From positions 16,414,312 through 16,478,311 of the forward strand of contig NC_036459.1 of assembly GCF_002775205.1 (NCBI RefSeq): DNA of 64,000 bases. The letters run 5' to 3'. Made by a program: the position numbers and the translations under genes. This document shows, in pieces, positions 1 through 12,400 of this stretch; position 1 is the stretch's first letter, and each line of letters starts with the position of its first letter. The notes beneath the pieces are model-generated. The model worked only from the letters and a program-made list of their open reading frames with translations. It searched no databases and was not told the DNA's origin. Origin of the DNA: Xiphophorus maculatus (taxonomy: Eukaryota; Chordata; Actinopteri; Cyprinodontiformes; Poeciliidae).

Positions 1-3000
1 TAAGTACCAACATATTTGGGTGCTGGGTAGAAAAAAAAACAGTGAAGACACGCAGAACAATTCTACACTTTGAGCTGCAGTTGTTGGTGCTACTTTGTCA
101 TTAATATAATGTGACGTCTTTTCTGTTCTCTGAAGAAAAAAAAAAAAACCATTTATCCTCAGTCAACATTTACAAATAGGGAAAAATAATTGCGGCACAA
201 ACAGTGTGTCGATAACAATAACACAACCCAGCCCTTATTGAACCATTGCTTTCAGCATTCGGATACAGAACGTAAGAACTCGAGCAACTTGTCAAGTTGG
301 CAGAAGCCCTGGTTCTACCACGTTCCTTGAACTAGGCCCTATGATGCAGAGTAAAGTCTTAACTCTCTACGCAGGTTTTCCCAGCCCACAATTTTATGTT
401 CCTCTCTGCGTTTTATTTTGGTTATGTTCTGTTTTTTTCCACTTTGAAAAAAGACAGTAGATAATTACATGAAAGAATAGCAGCAAACTGACTAGCTGCA
501 ATATCTCCGTTTCGTCTCGGAGGAATTCACACACGATCTGGCTTTCACAAAATGTTTTCTAGTTCAGATTTTGTTCATGGGAATCTTGCAGATTCGCTAC
601 CTTTTCTTTCACACGTGTTCTGCTTGAAAAAAAAAAACAAAAACGAAAAAGAGACATAGAAGGATTTATTATTCCAGATACAGAGATCACACAAAATCTA
701 TTTCACTGCAAACCTCTAACACTGTGGCTAATGGTGTTGCTTGTGCACTTTTCCCACTCAATTTTCTAATGACACGTTTCAATGTAGCATCATGAACAAT
801 AATGGCCTTTTGGGGCGTTTGGTTCTTGCTTAAGGATTTCTGTAATATCATCACTTTTGTTGGTCTTATGTGATGTTCTACTTTTCGGGGAAACTGAATT
901 TCAGGTTCTCATTTACTGTAAGTCGTAGTCTTAAAAATGAACAAACATAAAGGCTTGAAGTACGATATCATGTGTGTAATGAAACTTTATGCAAGATTTG
1001 ACATTATTGCCAAGCACGTGTACTGGGAAAAATGTTTTCTTTTACCTATCTGTCTCGGATGATAACATTGCAAGTTTTAGTAGAAGGGAAACATCTTTAT
1101 TCATTTGTGTTTAGGCTGGGCACAATTTGCATTCTTGGAGCGTTCCAAGTTAAAAAGCTATTGCATTATGTACTACTTTATAAATATTTGATCTTTTGAA
1201 TACACGTATTCAGATTTAAAATATCTCCTGTCCATTTCAGCACCAAAGTACCATCTAAGTGAACAACTATCGCCGCTTTCACTAGTGTTGTTCCTCTGAA
1301 GAGAGATTTGATGGACAGAGGTCTGTCTGTAAAGGACAGTGTCTTGTGCCATCCGACTAACCAGGCTCCACCTCTATATGTGTCTCATAATATTTAGCAT
1401 CATCATTAGCCTCCTTTGTCTTTCCTCGTGGAGACTGGCTATGGAATCCTGATAAAAGGCTTAAAATTAGATGAGATGAGAGCCAGATCTTGTTTGTGAG
1501 TTTCAAGGAACAACTAATTGTCAGCCTTGCTAAGTTATTGCTTTTGCTAATTACCAGCAATAGTGGGTGTACATGTACGTGTGCACATGTGTATGAGTGC
1601 TTATATGTACTTGGTGTCACATTAAACTGTTTGGTTTATCATATTCTGATGAGGACGAGAGTCGGCACAAACGGTCGCAAGGACGGGAAACAGCCAGACT
1701 GTCACTTTGAGGTGGAGGGGAGAGCTAGATGCCCAACGAGCTCGTTAAACTTGCTAGCATCCATTCGGATTGTGGGAAATGAAGGAATTTGTCGTGAGAA
1801 ATGTAGGCAATCCATACGTACGAATATGAAATCTCAATTGTCCGCAGAAAGAGAGTGCAGAGTCCCCATATCTCAGAGTACAGAACGACAGTATCCTTTA
1901 ATCCCAAGCCTCAGACCCAAGGAAATTGAAATGCTTTGTATTTACTTATTGCTGACAAATTTATGTTTGTTAAAATTTACTCTAAGAAGAGAGGCAGGTG
2001 AAGTGAGGCAACCATCATGCCTTGTGTCAAGCGTATGAACCTGTGGAGGCGGTGCAAGAGGAGTACATGAACAGCTGAAAGGGAGAATAGCATGAATTTA
2101 TCCCCTAAAAATATTTGAATATTAGCAAGAAATATCTAACATTTAACAACTAAATTGAAATAACTAACTACATTCTATGGAATTAATTTAAAAATACACG
2201 TTTCATGAAGCTCTTACACTAAAGAGTTATTCGTGCAGAACACAAAAGCTCATTAAGATAAGAACTTGAATTTCTAGAAAATCTTTGTCACTACAAACTA
2301 AAATCTCAACTACTCGTTCGGCATGTACTCCTGAGGATCTTTGCACAGCAAACGGTTATTGTGAGTTTGTCTATTCCGGTTCTCATCTGGCTCGTTGGCT
2401 TGGCTTTAATATATGTTCCAGTAATTCAGGTTGAGCACACAAAGACCTGTACTTTACTTGATAAATGCAGGGCTTTTCACTGAAGGCTGGAATTACTGTC
2501 AGTTACCATTACAAAGCACATGCTGAACTCCACTCTGCTCTGTCCTGAGTGAGTGTTGCTGTAAGGGAGATAAGAGCTGACAGAACAAACAGAGACCGGC
2601 AGCGACCAACATGTCTGTGTATCAACAGCTTCTGGATCATAGAGCAGACGTTTCCTTGGGGGCACCACAGGGGTCGGTGTTCGGCCCCACATTATTAAAT
2701 AAGTAGATAATTATTAAATATATAAAATAATGAAATAAAAAAAATACATATAGTTTTCAGGAGACTTCCTACAGAAATTGAAATATTAAAATGGTGGTTT
2801 AACATAAACAAATTCTTTAAATAAGAATAAAACTAAATTTATGGTGCCTGTGAACTTCAAAAGGTTTCATAATAAAAATTTTATAATTGAACGAAAACAC
2901 ACACACACACAAAAAAAGAAGCTAAACATATTGCAGTTTTGGGGGAAATGTGCAGGATTACGCATGAAAGAACAATTTGTACTGTATTCGTACTGTCGTG

Positions 3001-4640
3001 GCTGTCGGTGACAGTCTGGAGCCAAACCTACTCAACCACCCACAACACTTTTTACATAACACAAAAAAAAGTGGATTTTTACACAATGTGATAAGAGAGA
3101 CGACATGGACGCAGTTTTTAAAATCAAAAATGCTGATTAAACGTTGAACTTTGAAACCATTAAGCTAAAAGAAAACCTAACAAGAAACTTGTGAAAGTCA
3201 GTATTTCTTCTATCCACCAACACAAAATTATAACTTTCAGAAAATTCAGTTTCTGTACTAAACACACAGAGTACTCTCTCTGATACACACATTTCGCGCA
3301 CATTCTCTGACAGAACATGACTCAGCACTTGTTTCACATCAGCCTTCTTGACTGCTTTCGGCGCAACGACTCCAAACATCTTTCTACGTCTTGCCCAAGT
3401 TCAAGTGCTCTCCTGGCAAACGGTTGCTTTTCTTTTTTCAGTCCTAAAAAATATCCACAGTTCTGAGTGAAATAGAGCTTGTGCCAAAAATATAAGGTGT
3501 TTCCATTAACAGATATAAAAGTATAATAGAATTTTAGAATTACATGAAGCAAAAGAAAGCATAAAAAATGATAATCAGAACAATTATCTCACTCATGTTC
3601 CTCAGGATAAAATCTGTGGGGGGTTTTTTTTCTCGCTATCGTGTTCAAAAGTGTGACATATACGGTCTAAAACAGTCGCATTTTGAGTGCTAGGAACATA
3701 TATAGAGCCTGGGTTCCCTGAATAAAGCAGAATATATTCAAACCAACTAGAAACATCCTCTTTTTAATATTTTTAAGCTGTTACCCACAGTGTTGCTACC
3801 CCCTCCCCCCAGTTACAAACTAAACAGTCCACCCGACCAAAACCAGTTTGTTTTGCAAACATATAACTGAAAAAAATTACCCAAAAACTCCAGAATTACT
3901 GAGGGAATAAAATAAAAATAAAAAAGACAAAAGAGTGCAGTTTTTTTTTTTTTTAAATGTCTTGATTTCATTTGTTACAGCCCTAAATTTGCTGGTGCGG
4001 TCAGAACATTTTAACAGGACGGAATGCAAACAAACCAAACTTGTTCTGTGTTTTACTAGGAACACATCCAAGAATGTTGACATGATGCGCAGATTGCTAC
4101 CTGTCACATTCAACTAACTGTCATTAAGTCATGCCTTTATGGCCTTTGATTGACAACCACTGGATATGTTAGTCTTAGTCAAAGTAATTGCTTTGGTAAG
4201 TGTGAAACATTTATACAGCTGTATTAATGTTTCTACTTCCATTTTCAGAAACATGTCTGGTCTGTTTTCAGCCATGTTGATTACTGAGACGACTGCAGGG
4301 AAACCGGCGCCGCTCGCCACACCGAGAGCACTAACTGTGAGGTTTGCTGCAGGAGGGCGTGGTGCGCTTCGCAGAAACATGACAAAATAGAAAAAAAAAA
4401 AAATTGAACAACAGAAACATCTCAAAACATCAGCCTGAAAGTTAAAACTTTGGCGCAACTGGGTGTTTTCAAATAGTCAGTGAACTCAATCTAGCATGAA
4501 ATGAGTTGCAAAGTGAGTTAAAGACGACAAAGCCTCAGTCTTGGAGTGGACATCGCATCTAATCTCACTCTCACACAACATTGTCAACAACATGACCTAC
4601 AAATCACACTCAGTTTCACCAGTTCTGTCAGTGTTGCCTG
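1..4640. other. Left flank with no recognisable gene
   Basis: This AT-rich stretch contains many homopolymer runs. The open frames in it, including a 182-codon frame at 1490-2038, have low-complexity or irregular composition and match no family I recognise. The only part I can assign is a short reverse-transcriptase-like scrap near 2620-2697. The stretch lies outside the large inverted repeat and shows no clear mirror match on the far side. Confidence 0.5.
2620..2697 (+). mobile_element. LINE reverse-transcriptase scrap
   Basis: The plus strand reads G-A-P-Q-G-S-V-F-G-P-T-L near 2655-2692. This matches the block B signature of non-LTR reverse transcriptases (PQGSxxGP). The frame stops soon afterwards and no other reverse-transcriptase blocks are nearby, so this is a fossil fragment. 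Confidence 0.5.
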
Positions 4641-4645
4641 CATGG

Positions 4646-4775
4646 CTACTATCGATTGTAGCAACCGGCGCCACCTACTGGATGTAGGGAGAAACAACGA
4701 CGTCAGCTCTCTGCTCTACATACTATAAACACTAAACATCTGCCAGCAGTGCCAGGTTGCTACAATCGATAGTAG
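4646..4775. repeat. Short element with perfect 21-bp inverted ends
   Basis: Positions 4646-4666 and 4755-4775 are perfect reverse complements, 21 bp each, with 88 bp between them. The ends contain the core ATCGAT. Only the inner copy is present in the right arm, at about 40709-40729. The outer limit of high identity between the two large arms falls inside the spacer, near 4727. It could be a MITE or a remnant of the template switch that made the palindrome. Confidence 0.6.
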
Positions 4776-5473
4776 TAAGAGGTAAGCAAACAGAAAAAGA
4801 ATAGATAAATAAATAAAAGTATATGGAAGAATAAAGAACAAATAAAGGATAAGAGTGAAACACTATGAATCCTATTATTTGGCTCTCATTTCCTTCTTCT
4901 CTGCTGGTCTTTGTCTTGCAATCAGTATTGGGTTTGTTTGGAGTTTATGTTCAGTTCATCTAGATTACCAACAGAAGGGGACAGTGGGACTTTGTGGCCA
5001 GAGATTTGAGACGGTGTGACAGCAGTCATATTCATTTTAAGACTTGAAATGTTTTCCTTCGGCTTTACTTGATTTTTCATGTTAGAAATACTTTTAATGA
5101 CAAAAAGTAATGACTCATAACTTAGTCTTTGACATCTGCAACACCTGATTATCAGGAATTAATAGCTGCACGGCTCTCAGTCAGTTAGTTATGGTTATGG
5201 CAGAAGGTGGCTGCAACCTCAGCATTAGCAGAAGTTTAACTTTAACTTTAGCCGTCAAGATAACAGAGACACAATTTAGAATGTCTGCATATCCAGACAT
5301 TATATGCAGCTCACTGAGTTGAAATAAAGAGAAAACATGGATTTAAAAGAGTGAGGTGACTCTTTACCACTCACCATATTTCCAGCACAAATAAAGCAAA
5401 ACACAGTGAAATAAAAACATTTTATCCTGAATCGGCTTAATCTGCCAAAGACACAACGGCTTACGTGAACCGT

Positions 5474-5590
5474 ATGGGCCGAATGGACGAGCGCCTTCTC
5501 TCAGGGCCGAGGCGAGGAAAACACTCCTCTCAGTCTCTTGGGGGAACGTATGATTCTTCAGATGATACTTTTCTGCAGGAGCTCCAATGA
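5474..5590 (+). other. Short open frame, possible exon or TE remnant
   Basis: A 38-codon frame starts at 5474 and ends TGA at 5588-5590. It has unusually balanced codon composition for this AT-rich DNA and is Ser-, Arg- and Asp-rich. It extends upstream without a stop to about 5441. The mirror copy near 39115-39240 on the minus strand keeps the frame, but arm identity alone explains that. I recognise no family. It may be a retroelement or exon fragment. Confidence 0.2.
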
Positions 5591-6921
5591 GCCAGGTCCA
5601 GGCTTATTTCCGGCCCGGATTCAGAAACTGCAGACAGAATGTTTCTTCAAAGTCGCGGTCTAACTCTCAGCCAGCGAGATCTAGACCGTCTCACGCCTGT
5701 CTTCCCCAAGCCGTCTGGTAAAGATTAAAAAGCTGCCATGGATACAGTTCAGTAACTCTATGATTTCATAGGGTTTCCATCTGTGGCTCCTCCTTCCTAA
5801 CAACGATGCAAGAAAATGGGGGAATTCTGGGATTCAGAGTTTGCCTGTTTGTTTTCAGATAGTCTTTCTTGTTCTGTGTACTTCAGTCCTTTTTTTGTTC
5901 CCTCCACGGCTCGGCCCAACATTAAAACACTGTTTAATTCTCTTTCCTTGCTGCCAGAATCTGCTATTTCTCTCTTTCTTGCTCTCAGAATACTTTAGGC
6001 CTGGTTATTTTGTTACTTTTTAACAAGTTCATCCAACAAAATTAGTTTATTTATCTGGGAGGAGCAGTTCTCAACGCTGAAGCACAGAACATCTCTCTGC
6101 AATGCTTGTGTAGCAGCTAAGACAAGTCTACAAACATGTTTGTGGAAATTCTCGTCATTCCACACACGCTGAGTTTTCATCTTCTGTGACTTGAAGTGTC
6201 ACGACAAAAGGATCAGCAGAAGTCGTTTTCCCTGTAAGAGGTTTGCAGTGTCAGATTAGCTGTTGGCCCAGTTCGACACGGCGCTCCTCAAATCCATCCT
6301 GTTTTGAGTCACAGTGTGGTTTTTTGCAGCCACTAAGCAACACAGTTGCAAATTGCAGTGAGCAGTAAGGCAGAGGTGAAACCAACCAACCGCTTCTCAA
6401 ATCAGAAGTAAGAGTCAAGTCTTTCCAATTACATCTCAGTTGGAATCTCAAGTGGAAGACCTCTAGATGACAAGTCTTGTCCAAAGTTAGGACAAGGAAG
6501 AGTCATGTTGGCTAAAAACTCTTAAACGTCCCACAGTCCTAAGAAAGGTTGAGGGCCCTATCCGCAGCCTAGTCGGGGTCGCATTGGTATTTTATTTTAT
6601 TTAGTTTTATTTTTTTGCGCGTTTTCAGGATCTGACCGGCTGACGGGACCTCATCACCTCCCCGCTGTCCGACCGGGACATCTGCCTTGCTTTGATGTTT
6701 GCGTCGTATTGCTGAAAACCGTGTGGTCGATGCCAAACGACGCCTCACGTGTCACTTGGACGCATCGCTGCTTCAGTTTGCCTGTCAGTTTTCAAAGTAA
6801 AAGTCCTATGAACCGTGTTGCTTTGTGGGGCGTCGTAGGTAGCTTGGTCGAGCAACAGCAGCGATAGCAGCATTTGAGAAGAGTTTCATTCATCAGCAGT
6901 GGCTGAAAAAGAGTTTTTAGC

Positions 6922-7053
<132 letters not shown>

Positions 7054-7640
7054 ACGGAAACAGACTAACAGCCACTGGAAGAGTGACATTTTCTGCATAC
7101 CTATTATTCAATCAGAACTAGAAGTCCTAGAAAAATAGAAGTTAGACAAATTCTAGTTTTTCCAGAAAGGAAGTAACAAACACAAAACAAACCATCTCTG
7201 CCCCAACAAACACTTCACTGTCAAGACACAAAACATCAAATGTCTTCAGTCCACAAAATGAAGGACAACCACAACTGATGGTCAATATTTTAGCAGGACA
7301 TTTGGGTGCCAATCATTTTAGTTAAATATGATTCCATGGACCCTACTGTTACTGGACACAGGTTTGACAAAATGTTTTGACAATTTTTCATACACTGCCA
7401 TGTTGTCATATTTTTGAAGCATGATTTATTTGAGTGGCAAGGCTGTCACAGTTTCAGTTCAGCACTAGATGTCACTGGTGAGCAATGAAGGAAGCACCAA
7501 GTAATGAACCTTTGGGCAAATCAAAGGGCTTTAAAGCCTCATTGCGTCATCAGGCTTCATTTGGCCATTGCTGCTTAACTATAGGCAAGAGTTGATAAAG
7601 ATGAGGGTAGAAGACTAGTCCAGGAAGCGAAAACACACTG

Positions 7641-7703
7641 GAATAGTTAAAGGTGTGATTTGTGAATAGTTAAAGGTGTGATTTGTGAATAGTTAAAGGT
7701 GAG
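7641..7703. repeat. 23-bp tandem repeat, about 2.7 copies
   Basis: The unit beginning GAATAGTTAAAGGTGTGATT repeats at 7641, 7664 and 7687. The last copy is partial. Confidence 0.9.
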
Positions 7704-8204
7704 CTCAGGAGCGCCTGTTTACTCTACTAGGTGGGAAAGCAATCTGGTATCTTCCTCCTTGAACCAGTTAAGCTGCTTCTGATTGGAAGTTACACACAAA
7801 CACACCCACTGTCCTACACACAAGCCTGCAGACCTAACATGTCCAGTCCAAGTCCTAAACTTTAAGCCTCATGTCTTGATCAAGTCCTCTAACCAAATAT
7901 GTAAGTTAATCACATAATCATAATTGATTCGTAGAATTTATATAGTCTTATTGAAAGGTGAAAGGTGGGTCTGAAATTCTAAATCATTAAAAAATTCACG
8001 CTGATGTATTGCAGTAAAAATGTACCAAAACTAATGAAAGCCTATAAATTGAAAATATAATAAATACAATATTAACAAGAAAAAGAAACTGGATTATTTT
8101 GCTAATTTAGTTATTTGTTACAAAGCTGGAAAACTTGTTTTTACAGTCATTCAAGAGAAATGTCATATCAATAAGAAACAAATCATTTAAACAACTGTAA
8201 TAAT

Positions 8205-8394
8205 TTTTTTTTCTCCCCTCCAGGGGGTCTTTGTGGGCTCTAGTGTCCCTTATATGAAAGTAGGCTGACAGAAAGGGGGAAAGACATGCGGCGAATATCA
8301 CCTGGTCCGGGAATCGAACCCGCAACAGCTGCTTCAAGCGCTCAAGGCCTCCAAACGTGGGTCGCGCTGACCCCTACGCCACCACAGCACGCCC
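8205..8394 (-). mobile_element. tRNA-derived SINE, minus strand
   Basis: On the minus strand this starts with the GGGCGTGC head and a box A-like GGTGGCGTAG region. A box B-like GGTTCGATTCCC follows, then the CATATAAGGGACACTAGAG body and a short A-rich tail. It is the same family as the copies at 8622, 14822 and 29208. Its head end coincides with the 8394/8395 break in arm identity. Confidence 0.85.
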
Positions 8395-8621
8395 ATTAAT
8401 GTAGAAATGTGATTATAGCAGCTTGGATGCACTGACTTTGCAATGCAGGCTGAAAACATAGAACTGGACCTGCACACATAAAACTCAGAGAGAATCGTTC
8501 TATTGCAGTAATGGAAATAATGTTACTAGTGCTAAGTGCAGATTACATTAATAACTAAGTAATTTAATGTTTTCTTAATTAACATGCAAAAAAATAAACA
8601 GATATAAATGTTCTTATTGTT

Positions 8622-8800
8622 GGGGCATGCCGTGGTGGCGTAGTGGTTAGCGCGACCCGTATTTGGAGGTCTTGAGTCCTTGACGCGGCCGTCATGGGTT
8701 CGACTCCCGGACCCGACGATATTTGCCGCATGTCTTCCCCCGTTTCCTGTCGGCCTACTATCATATAAGGGACAAAAGACCCCCTGGAAGGGTAAAAAAA
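8622..8800 (+). mobile_element. tRNA-derived SINE with perfect target duplication
   Basis: A full SINE with a box A-like GTGGCGTAGTGGTTAGCGCG, a box B-like GGTTCGACTCCC and a poly-A tail. It is flanked by identical 17-bp direct repeats at 8605-8621 and 8801-8817. The matching place in the right arm, near 37900-37917, carries a single copy of the target and no SINE. It therefore inserted after the arms separated. Confidence 0.93.
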
Positions 8801-9179
8801 TAAATGTTCTTATTGTTAACATTAGCTGTACAACTCACTATACAGTATTACTTTGACTCATTATTTTTTGAGTCATTTATATATCAAATGTTTATGTCAA
8901 TGTTACCTCCATGTCTCCATTACTTTCAGAACTGTGTTACACCGTGATCACCATGTAATTTGAGTAATTTCTTGAAAAACACCACACAGAACACAACTGA
9001 CCAGATCTAAGCTAGCATAGCGAGCATACATGAGCATATTAATGCAGAGCTCTACATTGATTTACATCAAAATACATTAAGTTGTGAAAAAGTCTTAGAG
9101 GCAACAGGCTTGAGAAAAGACGTTTGAGATAAAATTGGATGTTGACTGTTCAGAGATTAGATAGTTATGGTTATGTTCT

Positions 9180-9185
9180 TTTATT
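9180..9185 (-). terminator. Poly(A) signal of gene A
   Basis: AATAAA on the minus strand, about 230 bp beyond the gene A stop. The same signal is at 36787-36792 after gene B. Confidence 0.6.
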
Positions 9186-9416
9186 GAATATTTAATGGAA
9201 CGAAAGCTTTGATACACCATAAAGTGTCCTTACATTTCCCATAAAACACAAACCCTGCATCTGCTTCTTTTTGTTAATATTTTTTCCCCTCTTCCGTACA
9301 GCTGGATTTGTTTGTATCAAAAGTCAAACAGTAAGTATGTGTTACCAATCACCAATAGTTACCAGATCTACCACACAGATCTACAGTCTTCTACTTCTTC
9401 CATGTGTCTTTAAATT

Positions 9417-12400
9417 TCACCTCTGGGAGCATATGTGGGACAAAATAACATCTATCATATTCTTAATTATGGGCTGAGGTGGGTGGAGGTCATGTGGAAG
9501 GTAGTGAGCCTGGGTCATCTCCCAGGCGTCCAGCAGTCGGACATTAACTTCTTTGAATATTGCTCTGAGTATCTTGTCTCGTTGCAATGCGTAGTAATCG
9601 TCAGTGGTCAGTGACTCACGTAGCGTCAGCTTTTTGGGATTACCAGTCCTGATGATAACCAGAGTACCTGGAGCTCTGGTCAACAGCCGCACCACTGCCC
9701 TCCTTATGCTCAGCAGACGTCGGATGTAGACCTCCACAGGGTAAACGCCAAAGTGTGCCCAGACGCCAAAAATGACTACAGTGTTTGTTCCTCCAACCAC
9801 GCTGTCCAGTTCGTTGGCAACAAAGTGGAACTGGCTGACCGGCAATAGAGGAGCACGGAGGGGAGGGCCGTGGCAGCGGAACGTCAATAAAATGTTGTTT
9901 TTATAATCCAAGGCCATAAAGGGCCCAGTTTTTGGGGGGGTTTTCAGGTCAAACTTCTTGAGATCTGAAAGTTTAACAGAGAACAAGTCAGAAGGAACCA
10001 ATTTGAATTGTTGTCAAACATTTCTACTGAGTATCTACCTGGAGCTTTAGCTATTAAGAATTCAAACCACTGCCTGACGGTGGAGTCTCCATACAGATGG
10101 AGAACCTTCCCTTTCAGACACTGGCTGATTGCTGTGGCGTTGTTAAACTGATGGACTGTGGTGCCGTCCAGTGCTCGCCACACACCCTGGTAGTAATAAC
10201 CAACAGGACCAGCTCCTCTCATGGCTTCTAGATGAGGGGAGATTCAGACGAACAAAAAGAAAAGAAAACCAAAATGATGTTAAGACATAGAAAGTGAATG
10301 CCAGCATTACTTTACAGAAACACCTTTGTGGATATTAAACTTTTACCCAATTATACAAACAGCAACTTTACCTGACATGTTAACAGGGACTGTTTCATTG
10401 GGAACTGGAGGAAAAAACAAATGATATTTAATGATTGTGTTTTATGATAGTAACTTGAGCAGAACAAACAGCTGTTCTACATTATCGTAGTTTCATAGCA
10501 AATCAGTATTTTACGGTTTCTTCAAGAAAAATGCATGTCTTTCTAAATGAATGTGTCACATGTTATGCAACCACATTTAACTCCGTTTTATGTACCTGAA
10601 ATAAAGTCCAAACACATCATGTAAATTATAAAATGCCATTGGACAAAGTTGTTTTGAGAAAGCCACACACAGAATAACTGATTACACTTTTTCCATGCAT
10701 GTCAGGCAATCAATGATTCATTGTAACACATTTATGACAATATAGCAACTTTTACCTTTTAGTTTTGGTAAAATGGTGATGTTGGAGGATCCTGAAGACG
10801 GAATGGAGACTTTCAAGTTGACACCACTGTAACAAGAGCAAAGAAACTGTATGAAAGACTCGTTACTAAAATCAAAACAAATTTTAACAGCTAATTCCAG
10901 TGAGCGTTCTTACTGAATGGCACATTTTCTTTACTTTCATTCAATTGACTTCAATTCAGGTTAGTCACATTGCATTACTTGTAAACGAAGTATAGATTAT
11001 CGTTGTACTTGTTCATTGTGTGTCTAATCTACTTTCCACCACAGGTCCATCAGGCTCCATGTCTCTAGAACAGAGCTAGCCTTCTTATTAGCTTGTTCAG
11101 GTTTTCAAGGCCAGACTCTCTGATGCTGTTATCCCGACAGAAAACTGCAGATAAGTTTTATCTCCATTTTCCTTTTGACTCTGTGTCTATTACTTTTTAG
11201 ATAAACCCAAACAGTTACCAATAAAGTTTTGTTGACATAAATATCAAGTGGAGCATAATAGTGAAAGCCTTAATGCTCCACTTTTGAAAGTAAATCTGTT
11301 CGGCTTCATTACGGCAGTCAGACAGCAAGTCTTAGTGCTACCCTACCAGATAGGTTACATTGAAAAAAAAAAGGAAATAAAATTGTCTGAGATAGTAACA
11401 AGAAACAAATATTGTCTTCCTTTTTGTCTTATTGGGGACATTTTAAAAGTATTTCATACAGTCTTTGTTTATCTTGAATGTTGATGGTAAGTTTTTCTGG
11501 TTCGGCAACATTTTAGTTTGTTGGTCACTTCTGAATTATAAACTCCTGCACCGTCATCAACTTGTTGATGATTCAATGTCATCAACAACAAAAAGATACA
11601 AAAACCAAAACAAACCAAAGCCAAAAAACACCTGAAAGATGAAAAGATGTCAGTTTTTTAAGTAAATACATGTCTGCTTCTGAAGTCTGTGAACAACAGT
11701 CAACTCCACTAAAGTCTTACTGCACACACCTCCCACAGCTAGTGGGCAAAGAGACATAAAAAGCTTTAGGACATTTGTCATGCAATAGAAAAGAGCTGAA
11801 TATAAACTAATTATTACTTTTACCTTTGAAAGAGCTTGGCCTCGTTGCCTGTTGGATGCGGTACAAAACCTTTGAAAGCGTGGGAGACCCTGTGTTCACA
11901 TTTGAGCGTCTTTGGCTTGTAGCAGAACCAGGGCTCACCGGTGTGGGTGTCAGTGAAGTTGCACAGCTGCTCCGGGGGAGCCTTAAGGCACACGTTACAA
12001 TTGGTATCCTCAGTGACTGAGCCTGAGCGGAAGAGGCTTTGAAAAAATATCCTGCCAGGCTTTTCCAGGTTGACTCTCTCTAGGACTGTGACTGCCTCAC
12101 TGGAGTGGACCAGGGTCACCTGTTTGAAAACCACAAGAAATCTCAAAATGCAATTTATCTTGTGAAGTAAGATTTAAATATATGTAAAACCCAAAAGTCA
12201 AAGCTTTTATTTGTGTAAGATAGATAGTATCTATTACAGAAAAACCTCTCATAGCAAATGAACTGGAATAATATGTCACTTCTCTGGGTCAGGACTGGAA
12301 AATCTCACTGGTAAATGTGACATAGTACTATATTGCCAAAGATATTTACTTGTTTGCCTTCAAATACAAGTTGAGTGACATTTGATTCTTAATCCAAACG

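Noticed and set aside
1490-2038. 182-codon open frame on the plus strand
   Set aside because: Irregular composition, no domain, no splice or promoter context, and competing frames on the other strand. Treated as chance.
8623-8710. Possible tRNA gene
   Set aside because: Box A and box B are present, but the sequence continues into a SINE body with poly-A and target duplications, so it is a SINE and not a tRNA.
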